The notes beneath the pieces were generated by a model. The model did not search any database and was not told where the DNA came from. It worked only from the letters and a program-made list of their open reading frames with translations. From contig NZ_BIMK01000037.1 in assembly GCF_004001045.1 (NCBI RefSeq), positions 1-64,000 of the forward strand: DNA of 64,000 nucleotides, given 5' to 3'. Shown piece by piece: positions 8,459 to 17,890 of this stretch. A program made the position numbers and the translations under genes. This stretch comes from Paenibacillus chibensis. GTDB taxonomy: Bacteria; Bacillota; Bacilli; Paenibacillales; Paenibacillaceae. Each line of letters begins with the position of its first letter. Position 1 is the stretch's first letter.

Positions 8459-9283
8459 TTATTTAACGGATCCCATCATGCCTGCGACGAAATGCTTTTG
8501 CATCAGGAAAAATACAAGCGCGGTCGGCAGCGTGGCGATCACGATCGCCAGCATGATGATCCCGTAATCCGGCGCATAACCCGAGCCGAGATTCGAAATC
8601 AGCAGCGGAATGGTTTTCTGCTGCGGCGACTGCAGCACGATCAACGGCCAGAGGTAATTGTTCCAGCTGGACATGAACGTGATGATCCCTGCGGCTGCAT
8701 AAGTCGTCTTCATCGTCGGCATAAAGATGCGGAAGAAAATTCCGACTTCGCTTAAACCGTCAATTCGTCCCGCTTCGATCATCTCTTTCGGGAACATTTT
8801 CGTGCTCTGCCGGAAAAAGAAAATCAAAAACGCCGTCGTTACCGTCGGCAGCATCACGGCCGCCTTGGAATCGATGCCAATCAGGGGAGCCGAGTTGGAC
8901 ATATCCGCGAACATCCGGTACAGCGGAACCATCAGCGCCGCGAAAGGAATCATCATGGACAGCAGCAGCACGTTAAAGACTGCGTCCTTCAGCTTGCTGC
9001 GGAATATTTCAAACCCGTATCCGGCCAAAGAGGCGATCACGATGGCCAGCACCGTCGTGATGATCGAAATGACGGCGGAATTCCACAAAGCCCTCCCCAG
9101 ATCCGTCGTATCCAGCAGGTTTTTGAAATTTTCGAGCAGATGACTGCCCGGCAGCAGCCGGCCTTTGGTGACATCCACCGATTTATTGGTCGCGCTGACC
9201 ACCATCCACAGAAAAGGGAAAATGGAGATGATCGAGGCGACAGTCAGGAACACATACGTAAACATACGCTTCGTTTGTCTCAT
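8459..9283 (-). CDS. sugar ABC transporter permease, MalG type
   Basis: Inner membrane half of a CUT1 importer. It has 274 residues and six predicted helices. The EAA loop near residues 175-195 (EAGRIDGLSEVGIFF) docks the ATPase, and the protein ends VAGMMGSVK as MalG-type subunits do. It overlaps the upstream permease gene by four bases (ATGA), so the two are translationally coupled, and lies 43 bases before lacZ. No ATPase gene is present in the operon. Confidence 0.92.
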   Translation of the reverse strand: MRQTKRMFTYVFLTVASIISIFPFLWMVVSATNKSVDVTKGRLLPGSHLLENFKNLLDTTDLGRALWNSAVISIITTVLAIVIASLAGYGFEIFRSKLKDAVFNVLLLSMMIPFAALMVPLYRMFADMSNSAPLIGIDSKAAVMLPTVTTAFLIFFFRQSTKMFPKEMIEAGRIDGLSEVGIFFRIFMPTMKTTYAAAGIITFMSSWNNYLWPLIVLQSPQQKTIPLLISNLGSGYAPDYGIIMLAIVIATLPTALVFFLMQKHFVAGMMGSVK

Positions 9284-10185
9284 TTCCGTTCACCTGCCAC
9301 TCTGAATTGGATCAACGACAGCACCACGATGATAAGGACGATGGAATAGGAGACGGTTGCCGCATATCCGAAGTCCGCCGTATATTTGAAGGACAGATTA
9401 TAGATGTACTGCGAAATGGAGAGCGTCGAGTTCCCCGGTCCGCCTTTCGTAATATTAAGCACCTCGTCAAACAGCTGAAGCGTACCGATCGTCGACGTAA
9501 TCGATGTGAACAGAATGATCGGCTTCAGCATCGGGATGGTAATGCGGAAAAACTGTTTCACCGACGATGCCCCGTCGATGCGCGCTGCTTCATAAATCGA
9601 GCTGTCGATATTTTGGAGCGCGGACAGGTAAAAAATCATATTGTATCCGGTCCAGCGCCATGTGATGGCGATAATGATCGTGATCTTCGCCCAGAACGGA
9701 TCGGTGATCCATTCGATCGGCGCATGGATGATGGACAATTTCATCAGCATGGTGTTCACCAATCCGCCGCTGCCGAACAAATATTTGAACACGACGGAAT
9801 AGGCGACGAGCGAGGTCACGCATGGCAGAAAGATTGCCGTACGGAAAAAGCCGCGGAATTTCAAATGGCTGTCGTTCAGCAGCACCGAAATGAACAAGGC
9901 CAGAATGATCATGATCGGTACCTGCACGATCAGGTAGATGAACGTGTTCTTGAGCGCCGTGAAAAAGGTTTTGTCCGTCAGCAGCCGCTCATAGTTGGAC
10001 CAGCCGGTATAAGAAAGATTGACGCCGCGGCCTGTTTTGAAAGATAAGAGTAACGCCTGGATCATCGGATAGAAATAAAAGCCCGCGATCATGAGTACCG
10101 CGATAATGATAAAGCTCCAGCCCGTGAGGGTGCTTTTCGTCCGGATGCTGAGGCCGCCCCGCCGCTCCGTTTTTAACATGGTCAT
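9280..10185 (-). CDS. sugar ABC transporter permease, MalF/UgpA type
   Basis: The partner permease of the CUT1 importer. The 301-residue product has a basic cytoplasmic N terminus, then six predicted helices and the EAA loop EAARIDGASSVKQFF near residues 205-220. The start at 10185 (MTMLK) is used; a second ATG two codons in is equally possible. It follows the binding-protein gene across a 107-base gap containing a hairpin, and overlaps the next permease gene by four bases. Confidence 0.92.
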   Translation of the reverse strand: MTMLKTERRGGLSIRTKSTLTGWSFIIIAVLMIAGFYFYPMIQALLLSFKTGRGVNLSYTGWSNYERLLTDKTFFTALKNTFIYLIVQVPIMIILALFISVLLNDSHLKFRGFFRTAIFLPCVTSLVAYSVVFKYLFGSGGLVNTMLMKLSIIHAPIEWITDPFWAKITIIIAITWRWTGYNMIFYLSALQNIDSSIYEAARIDGASSVKQFFRITIPMLKPIILFTSITSTIGTLQLFDEVLNITKGGPGNSTLSISQYIYNLSFKYTADFGYAATVSYSIVLIIVVLSLIQFRVAGERK

Positions 10186-10200
10186 AATCCCCTTTCGGTC

Positions 10201-10260
10201 AAAAATATAACCCCGGACGCTTCGGCTGTCTTGCGACTACGAAAAGCGCGCCAGGGTTAC
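10201..10260 (-). terminator. attenuating hairpin between binding protein and permeases
   Basis: On the minus strand an imperfect stem (about 10260-10244 with 10222-10207) ends in a TATATTTTT run. Such partial terminators are common after solute-binding-protein genes and would let the binding protein be made in excess over the permeases. Confidence 0.5.
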
Positions 10261-10292
10261 ACCGGGTAGCTATGAAACAAGCGGACAGCCGT

Positions 10293-11591
10293 TTATTTGA
10301 TTTGCGCTTCGGCCTGGGATTGCGCGTCGCTAAGCACTTGATCCAAGCTCTTGCCATTCAGGTAATTTTGCATTTCAACCACGAGGATGTCCTCGATCGC
10401 ATACGTGGATGTGCCGTAGTTCACTTTCGGAATTTCCGCCGTCCACTTGGCAAAATCGCTTACGGTATGCTGTCCGCCGAAGAAATCGTCCGGCTGCGTA
10501 TACGCTTCGCCCTTAGCGGCTTCCTTGAGCGTGCCGATGGCACCGACTTTCGTCAGCAGCGTCTGATACATATCCGCATTGGAGCCAAAGGTTTCGGCCA
10601 GGAAATCCGCCGCCGTGTCGGAGCCCGGAATGTTCATGACGTACCAGGAGCTGCCGCCCAGGTTCGTTGCATGCACCGAGTTCGGCGTGGCAGGAAGCTT
10701 CGGCATCGGCAGGATCGCCCACTTGCCCGCTTGGGACGCTTCCGCTTTGACCGATGGCGTAATCCAGTTCCCGGTTGGAACGGTCGCCACATCACCGTTG
10801 TTGATGGAAGCGATAAACTGGCTCCAGTCCGCGTTAACTTTGACGATGTTGGCCTCCATGAGTTCTTTGTACAGGCTGAAGGCTTCCTTGAGGGCTGCAT
10901 TGTCCTTCAGATCCGGTGTCGTGCCATCGCTCTTCAAATACCAGGAGCCGGCAGACTGGATCATCATCCGCAAAATCCCGAGATCGTTCGGATCGAGCGA
11001 AATCATATTTTTGCCCGTCTTTTCTTTCACTTTTTTGCCGAGCTCGATATACTGCTTCCAGTCCATATTCTGAAGATCTTCCAGCTTATAGCCTGCCTGC
11101 TCGATGTAATCCTTGCGCACGTAGAGTCCGGCGACGCCGGTATCGAACGGTACGCCGTACTGCTTGCCGTTGTAGCTGGTCGGACCGATTTTATATTCCG
11201 CAAAGTCGTCCGCCTTGATTTTGCCGCTCAGGTCGGTGAAGGAATCCGGATAAGCCTGCAGGAAGCCCTGCGCCCGGTAGTCCTCGATCAGAACGACGTT
11301 CGGCAGTCCTTTGGTCGTACCGGAGTTCAGTCCCGTGTTCAGCTTTTGGATAATATCCGCCTGCGCGAATTCCACGATGTTGACCTTAACGTCCGGATGC
11401 TTTGCATTGTAAGCCTCTTTGGCAATGTCGAGTGCCGCAATGTTGAATTTCGGATCCCATGCCCAGATCGTAATTTCTTTGGATTGGGAGTCCCCGCCGC
11501 CGGACGCCGCTTGTTCCTTGTCTTTGCCGCCCGAGGAGCAGGCCGCTAGCAGAACCATGCAGGTCAGCAACAACACCATTACCTTTTTCAT
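10293..11591 (-). CDS. sugar ABC transporter substrate-binding lipoprotein
   Basis: Family 1 extracellular solute-binding protein of the importer, 432 residues. The signal peptide ends in the lipobox LLAAC, so Cys at about residue 18 is lipidated and the protein sits on the outer face of the membrane. The mature part opens with KEITIWAWDPKF and has the usual two-lobe pattern. First gene of the transporter and lacZ group, preceded by a palindrome and cre-like sites. The ligand cannot be read from sequence; the downstream GH2 enzyme points to a beta-galactoside. Confidence 0.92.
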   Translation of the reverse strand: MKKVMVLLLTCMVLLAACSSGGKDKEQAASGGGDSQSKEITIWAWDPKFNIAALDIAKEAYNAKHPDVKVNIVEFAQADIIQKLNTGLNSGTTKGLPNVVLIEDYRAQGFLQAYPDSFTDLSGKIKADDFAEYKIGPTSYNGKQYGVPFDTGVAGLYVRKDYIEQAGYKLEDLQNMDWKQYIELGKKVKEKTGKNMISLDPNDLGILRMMIQSAGSWYLKSDGTTPDLKDNAALKEAFSLYKELMEANIVKVNADWSQFIASINNGDVATVPTGNWITPSVKAEASQAGKWAILPMPKLPATPNSVHATNLGGSSWYVMNIPGSDTAADFLAETFGSNADMYQTLLTKVGAIGTLKEAAKGEAYTQPDDFFGGQHTVSDFAKWTAEIPKVNYGTSTYAIEDILVVEMQNYLNGKSLDQVLSDAQSQAEAQIK

Positions 11592-11641
11592 CGTTTCAGC
11601 CCCTTTTATTGTTCAATCTCTTCCCTTCAGGCGGTTCGCAC

Positions 11642-11661
11642 AGCGTTTGCAAACGCTTCCG
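11642..11661. promoter_or_regulatory. 16-bp palindrome overlapping a cre-like site
   Basis: A perfect 16-bp palindrome (AGCGTTTGCAAACGCT, 11642-11657) overlaps TGCAAACGCTTCCG (11648-11661), which matches the CcpA consensus TGNAANCGNWNNCA at all but the last defined position. It lies in the leader of the binding-protein gene. A second, weaker copy (GCGCTTT-CTG-AAAGCGC, 11751-11767) is further upstream. CcpA or another LacI-family protein could bind; which one is not shown. Confidence 0.5.
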
Positions 11662-11823
11662 CCCGGGTCTGAAATCAGTGTAGCACCGGGCCGGCAGGCA
11701 TCGTTAGAATTTACTTTGCATAGATTTGTCATTTTATCGCATTCATGTATGCGCTTTCTGAAAGCGCTTGTTATTTCTTTGGATTCTGGTATTTTGTTTA
11801 GATGCCGCGGTTCCCGGCCATGC

Positions 11824-13620
11824 TCAAGACGGCTGCTGCTCCATCGCTTCGATTAACGGCAGGGTGATCTTTACCCTCGTTCCTTCCCCTTTTTCGCTCG
11901 TGATGGTGACGCCGTAATCCTCGCCGTACAAAAGCCGGATGCGGTCATGAACGTTGGCTACGCCGATGCCGGAAAACAGCTGGCGCGATTGTTTCCGGTT
12001 CCGTTTATCCTTGGCCTGCTCCAGCTGCAGCATATCCATGCCGTCCCCGTTATCGACCACCTCACAAATCAACTGCCGTGCATCGCATGAAATCAGTACG
12101 TGGATGAAGCCCTCTTCCTTCTCGTTAAAAGCATGGAAAAAAGCATTTTCGATAAAAGGCTGGATCATCAGCTTCGGAACCTGATATCGGCCGCAGCCGG
12201 GCGTTACGAAATAACTCACGCGGATGCGTTCGCCGTACCGGACATGGTTGATGAGCACATAATGCCTCATATTGACCAGCTCCTGGTCGACGGTGATTGT
12301 CTCGCTGACGTTGCTGATCGTATTCTGCAAAAGCGAAATGAGCGCATGAATCGTATCTACCGCCTTATCCTTGCTGTCCTGCTGAACCAAAAATTTAACG
12401 GAGGCCAGCGTGTTGTATAAAAAATGCGGGTTGATCTGCTGCTGCAGGGCCGCAAGCTCCGCCTTGCGCTGCTCCTGCTGGGTATGGACCAAACGCGCGA
12501 CGTAATCATTCACTTCATCCAGCATGTAGTTATAGGCTTCGCCGAGCTGGCGGATCTCATATCCGCCGCTGACATTCACGTAGTTATGAAAATTCCGGCT
12601 CGTCACCTTGGACATTTGCCGAGATAAGAGCGTCAGCGAGCGGGTCATTTTGCGGGAGATCAAAAAGACGATGACAAGCGCAACCAGCACGATGACCAGC
12701 ACCAGCAGAACGATCGATTTGGTGTTCACCATTTGCCCGAGCACCTGCTGCTGATCGATCATATTGACGAGATAAAAGTTATAAGAGGGCAGATATTGCG
12801 CAAGCATCAGCTCGTCCTTACCCATCAGCCTCACCTTTTTGACATGCAGGCCCTGCTCCTGGATCTCTTGGGCATAGGACAGTAACTGCGCATTTTCCGT
12901 TCCGATCAGCGAGGAATGATTGCTGGACATAACCGTCCCGGAGCCGTCAATAATGACAACATCATTGCCTTCGCTCGTAAAGCTGCTGTAAAAGGGCTTA
13001 AAATCATTCTCGTCAATGGTGATGTACAGCATCCCGTATTCCTGACCCGTCGTCGTTTCCTGCAGCACTTTGGTCGCGACAATGACAGGCTTCGATCCGT
13101 CCTCGCCCGCCCCCTCATACAGATGATACATGAGCTTCCCCGGACTGGCCTCGGCTTCCTTCGTCAAGGAATTGGCATACAATTCGCGGGCGTTCGGCTT
13201 CGTCAAATAAGAATTGCCCGAATAATTGCGGCCGTTCTTCCCCACGATCGCGATGCCTGCCGAATAAGCATCCACCGTCGACTGAATCTTGCGCATCTGC
13301 TGCGTCATGCCGTAATAAGCATTCATTTCAGGAATCGCCCGGTCCGAGCCCTGCTCGGTCAGGAAGGTTTTGAGCGTGCCGCTCTGCTGGGCTGTAATGG
13401 CGGCAAGCACGTTGGAATAATGGAAGGACTCGAAATTGCTTTTCACCTGATTCATGACTTTGGAATTGGTAATGCTGAAGGTTTCCAGAAACAGCTGCTC
13501 GGTCATGCGCAGGTTCGTCCAAGCCACCGACACCGCAATCGCGATGATGCTGATAAACATGACGGCGAACATTTTAATAAACAACCCATGAAATTTGAGG
13601 CGCTCGAAAAAGGCTTTCAT
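11824..13620 (-). CDS. sensor histidine kinase, YesM family
   Basis: Membrane kinase that senses an extracellular signal and phosphorylates the YesN-type regulator encoded upstream. 598 residues: TM1 about 13-35, a large extracellular dCACHE-like region, TM2 about 298-320, HAMP, then the His_kinase domain with QINPHFLYNT (His near 393) and an ATPase domain with VDNGDGMD and GIGVANVHDRI. The open frame extends upstream to 13800, but GGGGGG lies seven bases before the ATG at 13620 and the extra residues overlap the regulator gene. It follows the regulator by 16 bases. Such pairs usually control the adjacent sugar importer. Confidence 0.92.
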   Translation of the reverse strand: MKAFFERLKFHGLFIKMFAVMFISIIAIAVSVAWTNLRMTEQLFLETFSITNSKVMNQVKSNFESFHYSNVLAAITAQQSGTLKTFLTEQGSDRAIPEMNAYYGMTQQMRKIQSTVDAYSAGIAIVGKNGRNYSGNSYLTKPNARELYANSLTKEAEASPGKLMYHLYEGAGEDGSKPVIVATKVLQETTTGQEYGMLYITIDENDFKPFYSSFTSEGNDVVIIDGSGTVMSSNHSSLIGTENAQLLSYAQEIQEQGLHVKKVRLMGKDELMLAQYLPSYNFYLVNMIDQQQVLGQMVNTKSIVLLVLVIVLVALVIVFLISRKMTRSLTLLSRQMSKVTSRNFHNYVNVSGGYEIRQLGEAYNYMLDEVNDYVARLVHTQQEQRKAELAALQQQINPHFLYNTLASVKFLVQQDSKDKAVDTIHALISLLQNTISNVSETITVDQELVNMRHYVLINHVRYGERIRVSYFVTPGCGRYQVPKLMIQPFIENAFFHAFNEKEEGFIHVLISCDARQLICEVVDNGDGMDMLQLEQAKDKRNRKQSRQLFSGIGVANVHDRIRLLYGEDYGVTITSEKGEGTRVKITLPLIEAMEQQPS

Positions 13621-13636
13621 CGTTCCCCCCGCTCTC

Positions 13637-15184
13637 CTATGCCTGGTGTTGTCTGCGGTATCCGGTTGGCGACAATCCCATGTTTTTTTTGAATACCTTG
13701 CAAAAATAACTATGGTCCCCGTATCCGACCAGGCTGCCGATTTCCGATATCGGCGTTTCGCTGTAGCGCAGCAAATCCGCCGCCTGGTTGATGCGAACAC
13801 GGTTCAAATGCTCCTTGAAGCCTTCATGATGATGAGCAGCGAAAAAGCTGGACAGATACGACGGATTGAAATGAAAATGGGCGGCCATCCCGGTCAGGGT
13901 GATCGGCTCCATGTAATGCTGATCAATGTAGTCCAGCAGCAGCTTCATGCTCGGGTTCGGGGAGGCAGCTGACGGGTTCGCCTGAACCTGCTCCGTCACC
14001 TGTGCCTGGAATTGCCGGACCACCAGCCGAAGCTCAGAAAGATGCCGCGCTTCGTCAATCGCCTTGAAGTAGCTGTATTTCGCTTCATCCAGCGGCTTCA
14101 TGTCATAATTCATGCTGCCGAGCAAATGAATGACGTTAAAGACAATGTTGCCGATAAACGATTTGAATTCGAATACATCGGCCGTATAAGCGTGTTGATG
14201 CTGATCCATGTGAGCCTCCAACTCATGGAAAGCTTCCTCAAGCTCCAGCCTCCGCACCTGTTCCATAAACGGCTGCAGCAAAAAAGACGGAGCGGATGAG
14301 CTAGATGGAAGAATGTCAAACGCCAACGAAATGTCTTTAGGCAGGAAGAAACGATACTGCAGCAGCTTGAGGAACGACTTCTCATAAATGCCGCGCATTC
14401 TTCCCGGCGAATCGAACGAGCTGCTCAGCATCCACGCAATACGGTCCTGGCTTTGGGACGCCGGGCACAGCAATGTCAGCTTCTCCGGCAGCTGGTCCCG
14501 GTCTTCGCGGCTTATGTTCAGTAAAAACAGCGTCATGCCGGGGCGTCCAGAAACCGCATGACCTTCGAGTCTTACGGCTTTCATTCCCGGCAAAAGCGCC
14601 TTCAAGGAATCTAACAGCGGATGCTCTTCCCCTGACCCACCATCCGGGGATTCCATACCAAGCAGGTAAAAATACGGTTTGGGAAACCACTCCTGAACCC
14701 ATGCCGAATCGACATCCGCATCGTAACGGGAAAGCAGCTTTTCCACCGCTTGATGAACGGGAACAGGATAATTCCCGTTTATGACGGCGCCCGAGAGCGA
14801 GGGTATCCTCTCCGCCGTCTTGCGGAGTACCTGAAGCAGCTTTTCCGTATCCAGATGGGGCTTTAATATATAGTCCGAAACGCCGCTTTGAAACGTCGAG
14901 CGTACATAATCGAATTCGCTGAAGCTGCTGAGCACGATGATTTCGATCTCCGGCCACTGCTGCTTGATCAGACGCGTCAGCTCTTCCCCGTCCATGACCG
15001 GCATCACGATATCGGTCAGCACGATATGCGGCTTCAGTTCCCGGATCAGCGTCATGGCCTCTTTGCCGTTGCCCGCTTCCCCCACGATCTGAAACCCGTC
15101 TTGCTCCCAGTTCAATACATGCTTGATGCCCTGCCGCACCAGCAGCTCATCGTCGACGACGAGAACCTTGCATAATTCCCTCAT
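13637..15184 (-). CDS. response regulator, YesN family (REC + AraC HTH)
   Basis: 515 residues. The receiver domain (1-120) has the VVDDE acidic pocket and phospho-acceptor Asp near 55 in LTDIVMPVMDG. A long linker follows, then a C-terminal AraC-type DNA-binding domain (last 100 residues, ending ISEIGSLVGYGDHSYFCKVFKKNMGLSPTGYR). The start at 15184 has GGGGGAG six bases upstream; the longer frame to 15232 lacks one. It is co-transcribed with the sensor kinase and probably activates the binding-protein promoter downstream. Confidence 0.92.
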   Translation of the reverse strand: MRELCKVLVVDDELLVRQGIKHVLNWEQDGFQIVGEAGNGKEAMTLIRELKPHIVLTDIVMPVMDGEELTRLIKQQWPEIEIIVLSSFSEFDYVRSTFQSGVSDYILKPHLDTEKLLQVLRKTAERIPSLSGAVINGNYPVPVHQAVEKLLSRYDADVDSAWVQEWFPKPYFYLLGMESPDGGSGEEHPLLDSLKALLPGMKAVRLEGHAVSGRPGMTLFLLNISREDRDQLPEKLTLLCPASQSQDRIAWMLSSSFDSPGRMRGIYEKSFLKLLQYRFFLPKDISLAFDILPSSSSAPSFLLQPFMEQVRRLELEEAFHELEAHMDQHQHAYTADVFEFKSFIGNIVFNVIHLLGSMNYDMKPLDEAKYSYFKAIDEARHLSELRLVVRQFQAQVTEQVQANPSAASPNPSMKLLLDYIDQHYMEPITLTGMAAHFHFNPSYLSSFFAAHHHEGFKEHLNRVRINQAADLLRYSETPISEIGSLVGYGDHSYFCKVFKKNMGLSPTGYRRQHQA

Positions 15185-15215
15185 GCGTTCTCCCCCTTCC
15201 GAAAACATGTTCTTT

Positions 15216-15245
15216 ATTATAGGACAATCCACCTTCCGGAGTCTA
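15216..15245 (-). promoter_or_regulatory. sigma-A promoter of the YesN/YesM pair
   Basis: On the minus strand TAGACT (15245-15240), 18 bases, then a perfect TATAAT (15221-15216). GAAAGCGTTTTAC just upstream resembles half of a CcpA site and overlaps the -35, so catabolite control is possible. Confidence 0.6.
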
Positions 15246-15288
15246 GAAAGCGTTTTACTTATTCAAATCATGGATGATAGTACCCGGG

Positions 15289-15340
15289 AAAACAAAATCC
15301 GTACGCCTACCAGACGTTAAAGCCTGAAAGAACGTACGGA
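15289..15340 (-). terminator. terminator of the EEP hydrolase gene
   Basis: An 8-bp stem (15340-15333 with 15305-15298) with a 27-base loop, followed on the minus strand by TTTTGTTTT. The long loop lowers confidence. Confidence 0.5.
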
Positions 15341-15360
15341 CTTTGAGAAAAGCGCTTCGT

Positions 15361-16227
15361 TTACAGTCGAACATCCGCCACTACCGGATAATGATCCGAG
15401 GGCATTTGGCCTTGGCTGTGATCGGGTATCGATCCATAGCTCAGCACGTGAACCTGGCCCGTGACGAAAATAAAATCGATCGGGCTTTCAAACTCGATTT
15501 CATGCTTCGCCTGCCGCTCCAGAAAAGCCGGAAACGACCGCGCCGCCACCTCCCTGGAGTCGAAGCCCTGAAACGTGAACGCCGGGCCGAAATGCTTGTA
15601 GTCCGCCTCCAGGCTGGCATCACGCAGCAGCGCGAAGCCCTTCTCGTCTGCTTGGGTAAGCACCCGGTAAGGCACGGAATCCGAGGTCACGTTAAAATCG
15701 CCGGTGAGCACGGCGGGAATGCCCGCAGCTATAGCCTTGATCCGCTCGCGGATCAAATAGGCGCTCTGCTCCACGGCTACTCGTCCGATATGATCAAAAT
15801 GCGTATTAAAGTGCAGGAAGGTCTTTCCCGTGAAGGCATCCTCGAACTCGCCCCAGGTCACGACGCGCCGGCAGCCGCCATCCCAACCGGGCATGCCCGG
15901 TTCCTCCGGAAGCTCCGACAGCCAGAACGTCTGCTCACGAAGCAGCTTCAGCCTGCTCTTGCGGTAAAAGATGCAGGAAAACTCCCCGTCCCGCTTCCCG
16001 TCATCCCTTCCCACGCCGATCCAGCTGTACTCGGGGAGCAGCCGCTGCAAATCCTCCAGCTGGTTGTACAGTACCTCCTGCATTCCAACCAGATCCGGGC
16101 GGTGGAAACGGATCATGCCGGCGACCAGCTCCTTGCGGCTGAGCCAGCCATTGTCACCTTCCATATCATAGGCATTTTTAATGTTATAGGACATGCAGCG
16201 CAGCGCCACATCCGGGTACTCTGCCAA
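15361..16227 (-). CDS. endonuclease/exonuclease/phosphatase family hydrolase
   Basis: 288-residue member of the DNase I-like fold (PF03372). All metal and catalytic motifs are visible: MSYNIKNA near 13, Glu in GMQEVLYNQ, FNTHFDHIG, LTGDFNVT, and the closing SDHYPVVADVRL. No signal peptide, so it acts in the cytoplasm on a phosphodiester or phosphomonoester; the substrate is not deducible. The start is a TTG at 16227 with GGAGTGAGG upstream. It is the last minus-strand gene after gerM-rph-rdgB but is separated from them by a strong terminator. Confidence 0.88.
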   Translation of the reverse strand: MAEYPDVALRCMSYNIKNAYDMEGDNGWLSRKELVAGMIRFHRPDLVGMQEVLYNQLEDLQRLLPEYSWIGVGRDDGKRDGEFSCIFYRKSRLKLLREQTFWLSELPEEPGMPGWDGGCRRVVTWGEFEDAFTGKTFLHFNTHFDHIGRVAVEQSAYLIRERIKAIAAGIPAVLTGDFNVTSDSVPYRVLTQADEKGFALLRDASLEADYKHFGPAFTFQGFDSREVAARSFPAFLERQAKHEIEFESPIDFIFVTGQVHVLSYGSIPDHSQGQMPSDHYPVVADVRL

Positions 16228-16313
16228 CGTTCCTCACTCCATTTCTTAAATTATAGCTACATACCAATATGCCTCATCATACCAAAAAACAGCAGGCGGT
16301 TGAGCCTTTTCAA

Positions 16314-16357
16314 CAAAAAAAGCGCCAGCAGCCCGTCATTGCGGGGCCGCTAACGCT
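16314..16357 (-). terminator. terminator of the gerM-rph-rdgB group
   Basis: A 14-bp stem (16357-16344 with 16334-16321), complementary throughout if three G-U pairs are allowed, with a 9-base loop and seven T residues on the minus strand. Confidence 0.85.
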
Positions 16358-16362
16358 TTGGA

Positions 16363-17004
16363 TCAATTGGAGTTATCTTCCGGCTGCTTGAGCATGCGAA
16401 TCAAGCTGCGCAGCGCTGCGCCGCGGTGGCTGATCGCCTGTTTCTCTTCCATCGAAATTTCCGCCATCGTCTTCTTATAGTCCGGCAGGTAAAAGAGCGG
16501 ATCGTATCCGAAGCCGCCGCAGCCGGCCGGCTCGTCCGTGATCCAGCCGTCCACCGCGCCGCTTGCTTCCATGTGCGAGCCTGTGGCCGGATTGTACAGC
16601 ACCAGCGAGCAGACAAAGCGTGCGGCACTGAGAAACGGCTGTTCCGTGTCTTCGCCCAGCTTTTTGTCTTCCAGCATGCGCAGCAGCTTCTCGTTATTCT
16701 CCTGGTCCGTGGCATGTTCTCCGGCAAAACGCGCCGAGTAGACCCCCGGACGGCCGTCGAGCTCATCCACGCACAGCCCCGAATCATCCGCCAGAACCGG
16801 CAGGCCAAGCGCATCGCCGACCGTTTTGGCCTTTTTCAGCGCATTCTCGGCGAAAGTAACGCCGTCCTCCACCACGTCAGGCAGCTCCGGATAATCGAAC
16901 ATGCTCTTCACCTGTTTGCCCAGCTGGGCAAAGGCATGCTCGAACTCCTTGACCTTCCCCTGGTTTCGAGTCGCTACTATAATCAAGTCGCTATCCAGTA
17001 TCAT
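16363..17004 (-). CDS. rdgB: RdgB/HAM1 non-canonical purine NTP pyrophosphatase
   Basis: Hydrolyses ITP, dITP and XTP to monophosphates, keeping deaminated purines out of nucleic acid. 213 residues. Family motifs: ATRNQGKVKEF (substrate loop, near 12), LADDSGLCVDELDGRPGVYSARF (metal site, near 71), GGFGYDPLFYLP, and ISHRGAALR at the C terminus. Only three bases separate it from rph upstream and its ribosome-binding site (GAGAGG) lies in the end of rph. The gerM-rph-rdgB order matches gerM-rph-ysnA of Bacillus. Confidence 0.95.
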   Translation of the reverse strand: MILDSDLIIVATRNQGKVKEFEHAFAQLGKQVKSMFDYPELPDVVEDGVTFAENALKKAKTVGDALGLPVLADDSGLCVDELDGRPGVYSARFAGEHATDQENNEKLLRMLEDKKLGEDTEQPFLSAARFVCSLVLYNPATGSHMEASGAVDGWITDEPAGCGGFGYDPLFYLPDYKKTMAEISMEEKQAISHRGAALRSLIRMLKQPEDNSN

Positions 17005-17007
17005 GCC

Positions 17008-17766
17008 TTAAACCTCTCTTCCCGTTTGGCCGGAGCCAATCATGAGGGCGATCGGTCCAAGCAGTTCCTTCTGCTTCTCGATCAGCTGTCCGATACCTTT
17101 TTCCCCGAGCTCCAGCAGCTGATTCAGCTCCGCGCGGGTAAAAGGGCTTTCCTCGCCGGTTCCCTGCAGCTCGACGAACTCGCCGCTGCCGGTCATCACC
17201 AGATTCATGTCGACCTTGGCGCTCGAGTCCTCCTCATAATTCAGGTCGAGCATCGGCTCGCCGTTCACCACGCCTACGCTGACCGAAGCCAGGTAATCCG
17301 TGATCGGAAATACCGGCAGCTTATGCTGCTGCGCGATTTTGTTCACGGCGATGGCAAGCGCGACGAAAGAACCTGTAATCGAGGTTGTACGCGTGCCGCC
17401 GTCTGCCTGAATAACATCGCAATCCAGCGTAATCGTGCGCTCGCCAAGCGCACGCAAATCCACGACGGAGCGCAGTGCTCTGCCGATCAGGCGCTGAATC
17501 TCCATCGTCCGGCCGCTGAGCTTGCCGCGCGCACTCTCCCGTTGATTACGGGATTGTGTTGCCCGCGGCAGCATGGAATATTCCGCCGTCACCCAGCCTT
17601 TTCCCTGTCCCTTCAAAAAAGGAGGCACCTTCTCGTCTATCGTCGCCGTGCATATGACCTTGGTGTCTCCCATTTCTATAAACACGGAGCCTTCCGCATA
17701 CTTGTTCACGTTAACTGTCAAATTCATCGGCCTGAGCTGATCGCTGCTGCGTCCGTTTGATCTCAT
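17008..17766 (-). CDS. rph: ribonuclease PH
   Basis: Phosphate-dependent 3'-5' exoribonuclease that trims tRNA 3' ends and acts as a hexamer. 252 residues, full length, with MRSNGRSSDQLRP, the KGWVTAEYSMLPRAT loop, the RSNQRE-like arginine cluster around residue 87-95, and LDCDVIQADGGTRT near 125, which holds the phosphate and metal site. AGGAGG lies eight bases before the ATG. Middle gene of gerM-rph-rdgB. Confidence 0.96.
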   Translation of the reverse strand: MRSNGRSSDQLRPMNLTVNVNKYAEGSVFIEMGDTKVICTATIDEKVPPFLKGQGKGWVTAEYSMLPRATQSRNQRESARGKLSGRTMEIQRLIGRALRSVVDLRALGERTITLDCDVIQADGGTRTTSITGSFVALAIAVNKIAQQHKLPVFPITDYLASVSVGVVNGEPMLDLNYEEDSSAKVDMNLVMTGSGEFVELQGTGEESPFTRAELNQLLELGEKGIGQLIEKQKELLGPIALMIGSGQTGREV

Positions 17767-17890
17767 CTTGTCTGCCTCCTACATTTACGCATCCTGTTGT
17801 ATCGATTGGAATCCTGTTTGTTTGCCACATTTTATATGTCGACTCTTATTTTAACAAAGTGTGGATGCAAAAGCATCCTACAGAGGCGGT

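Noticed and set aside
17863..17878. GGATGC-AAAA-GCATCC hairpin between gerM and rph
   Set aside because: Only six base pairs and no T run on the minus strand, so not called as a terminator.
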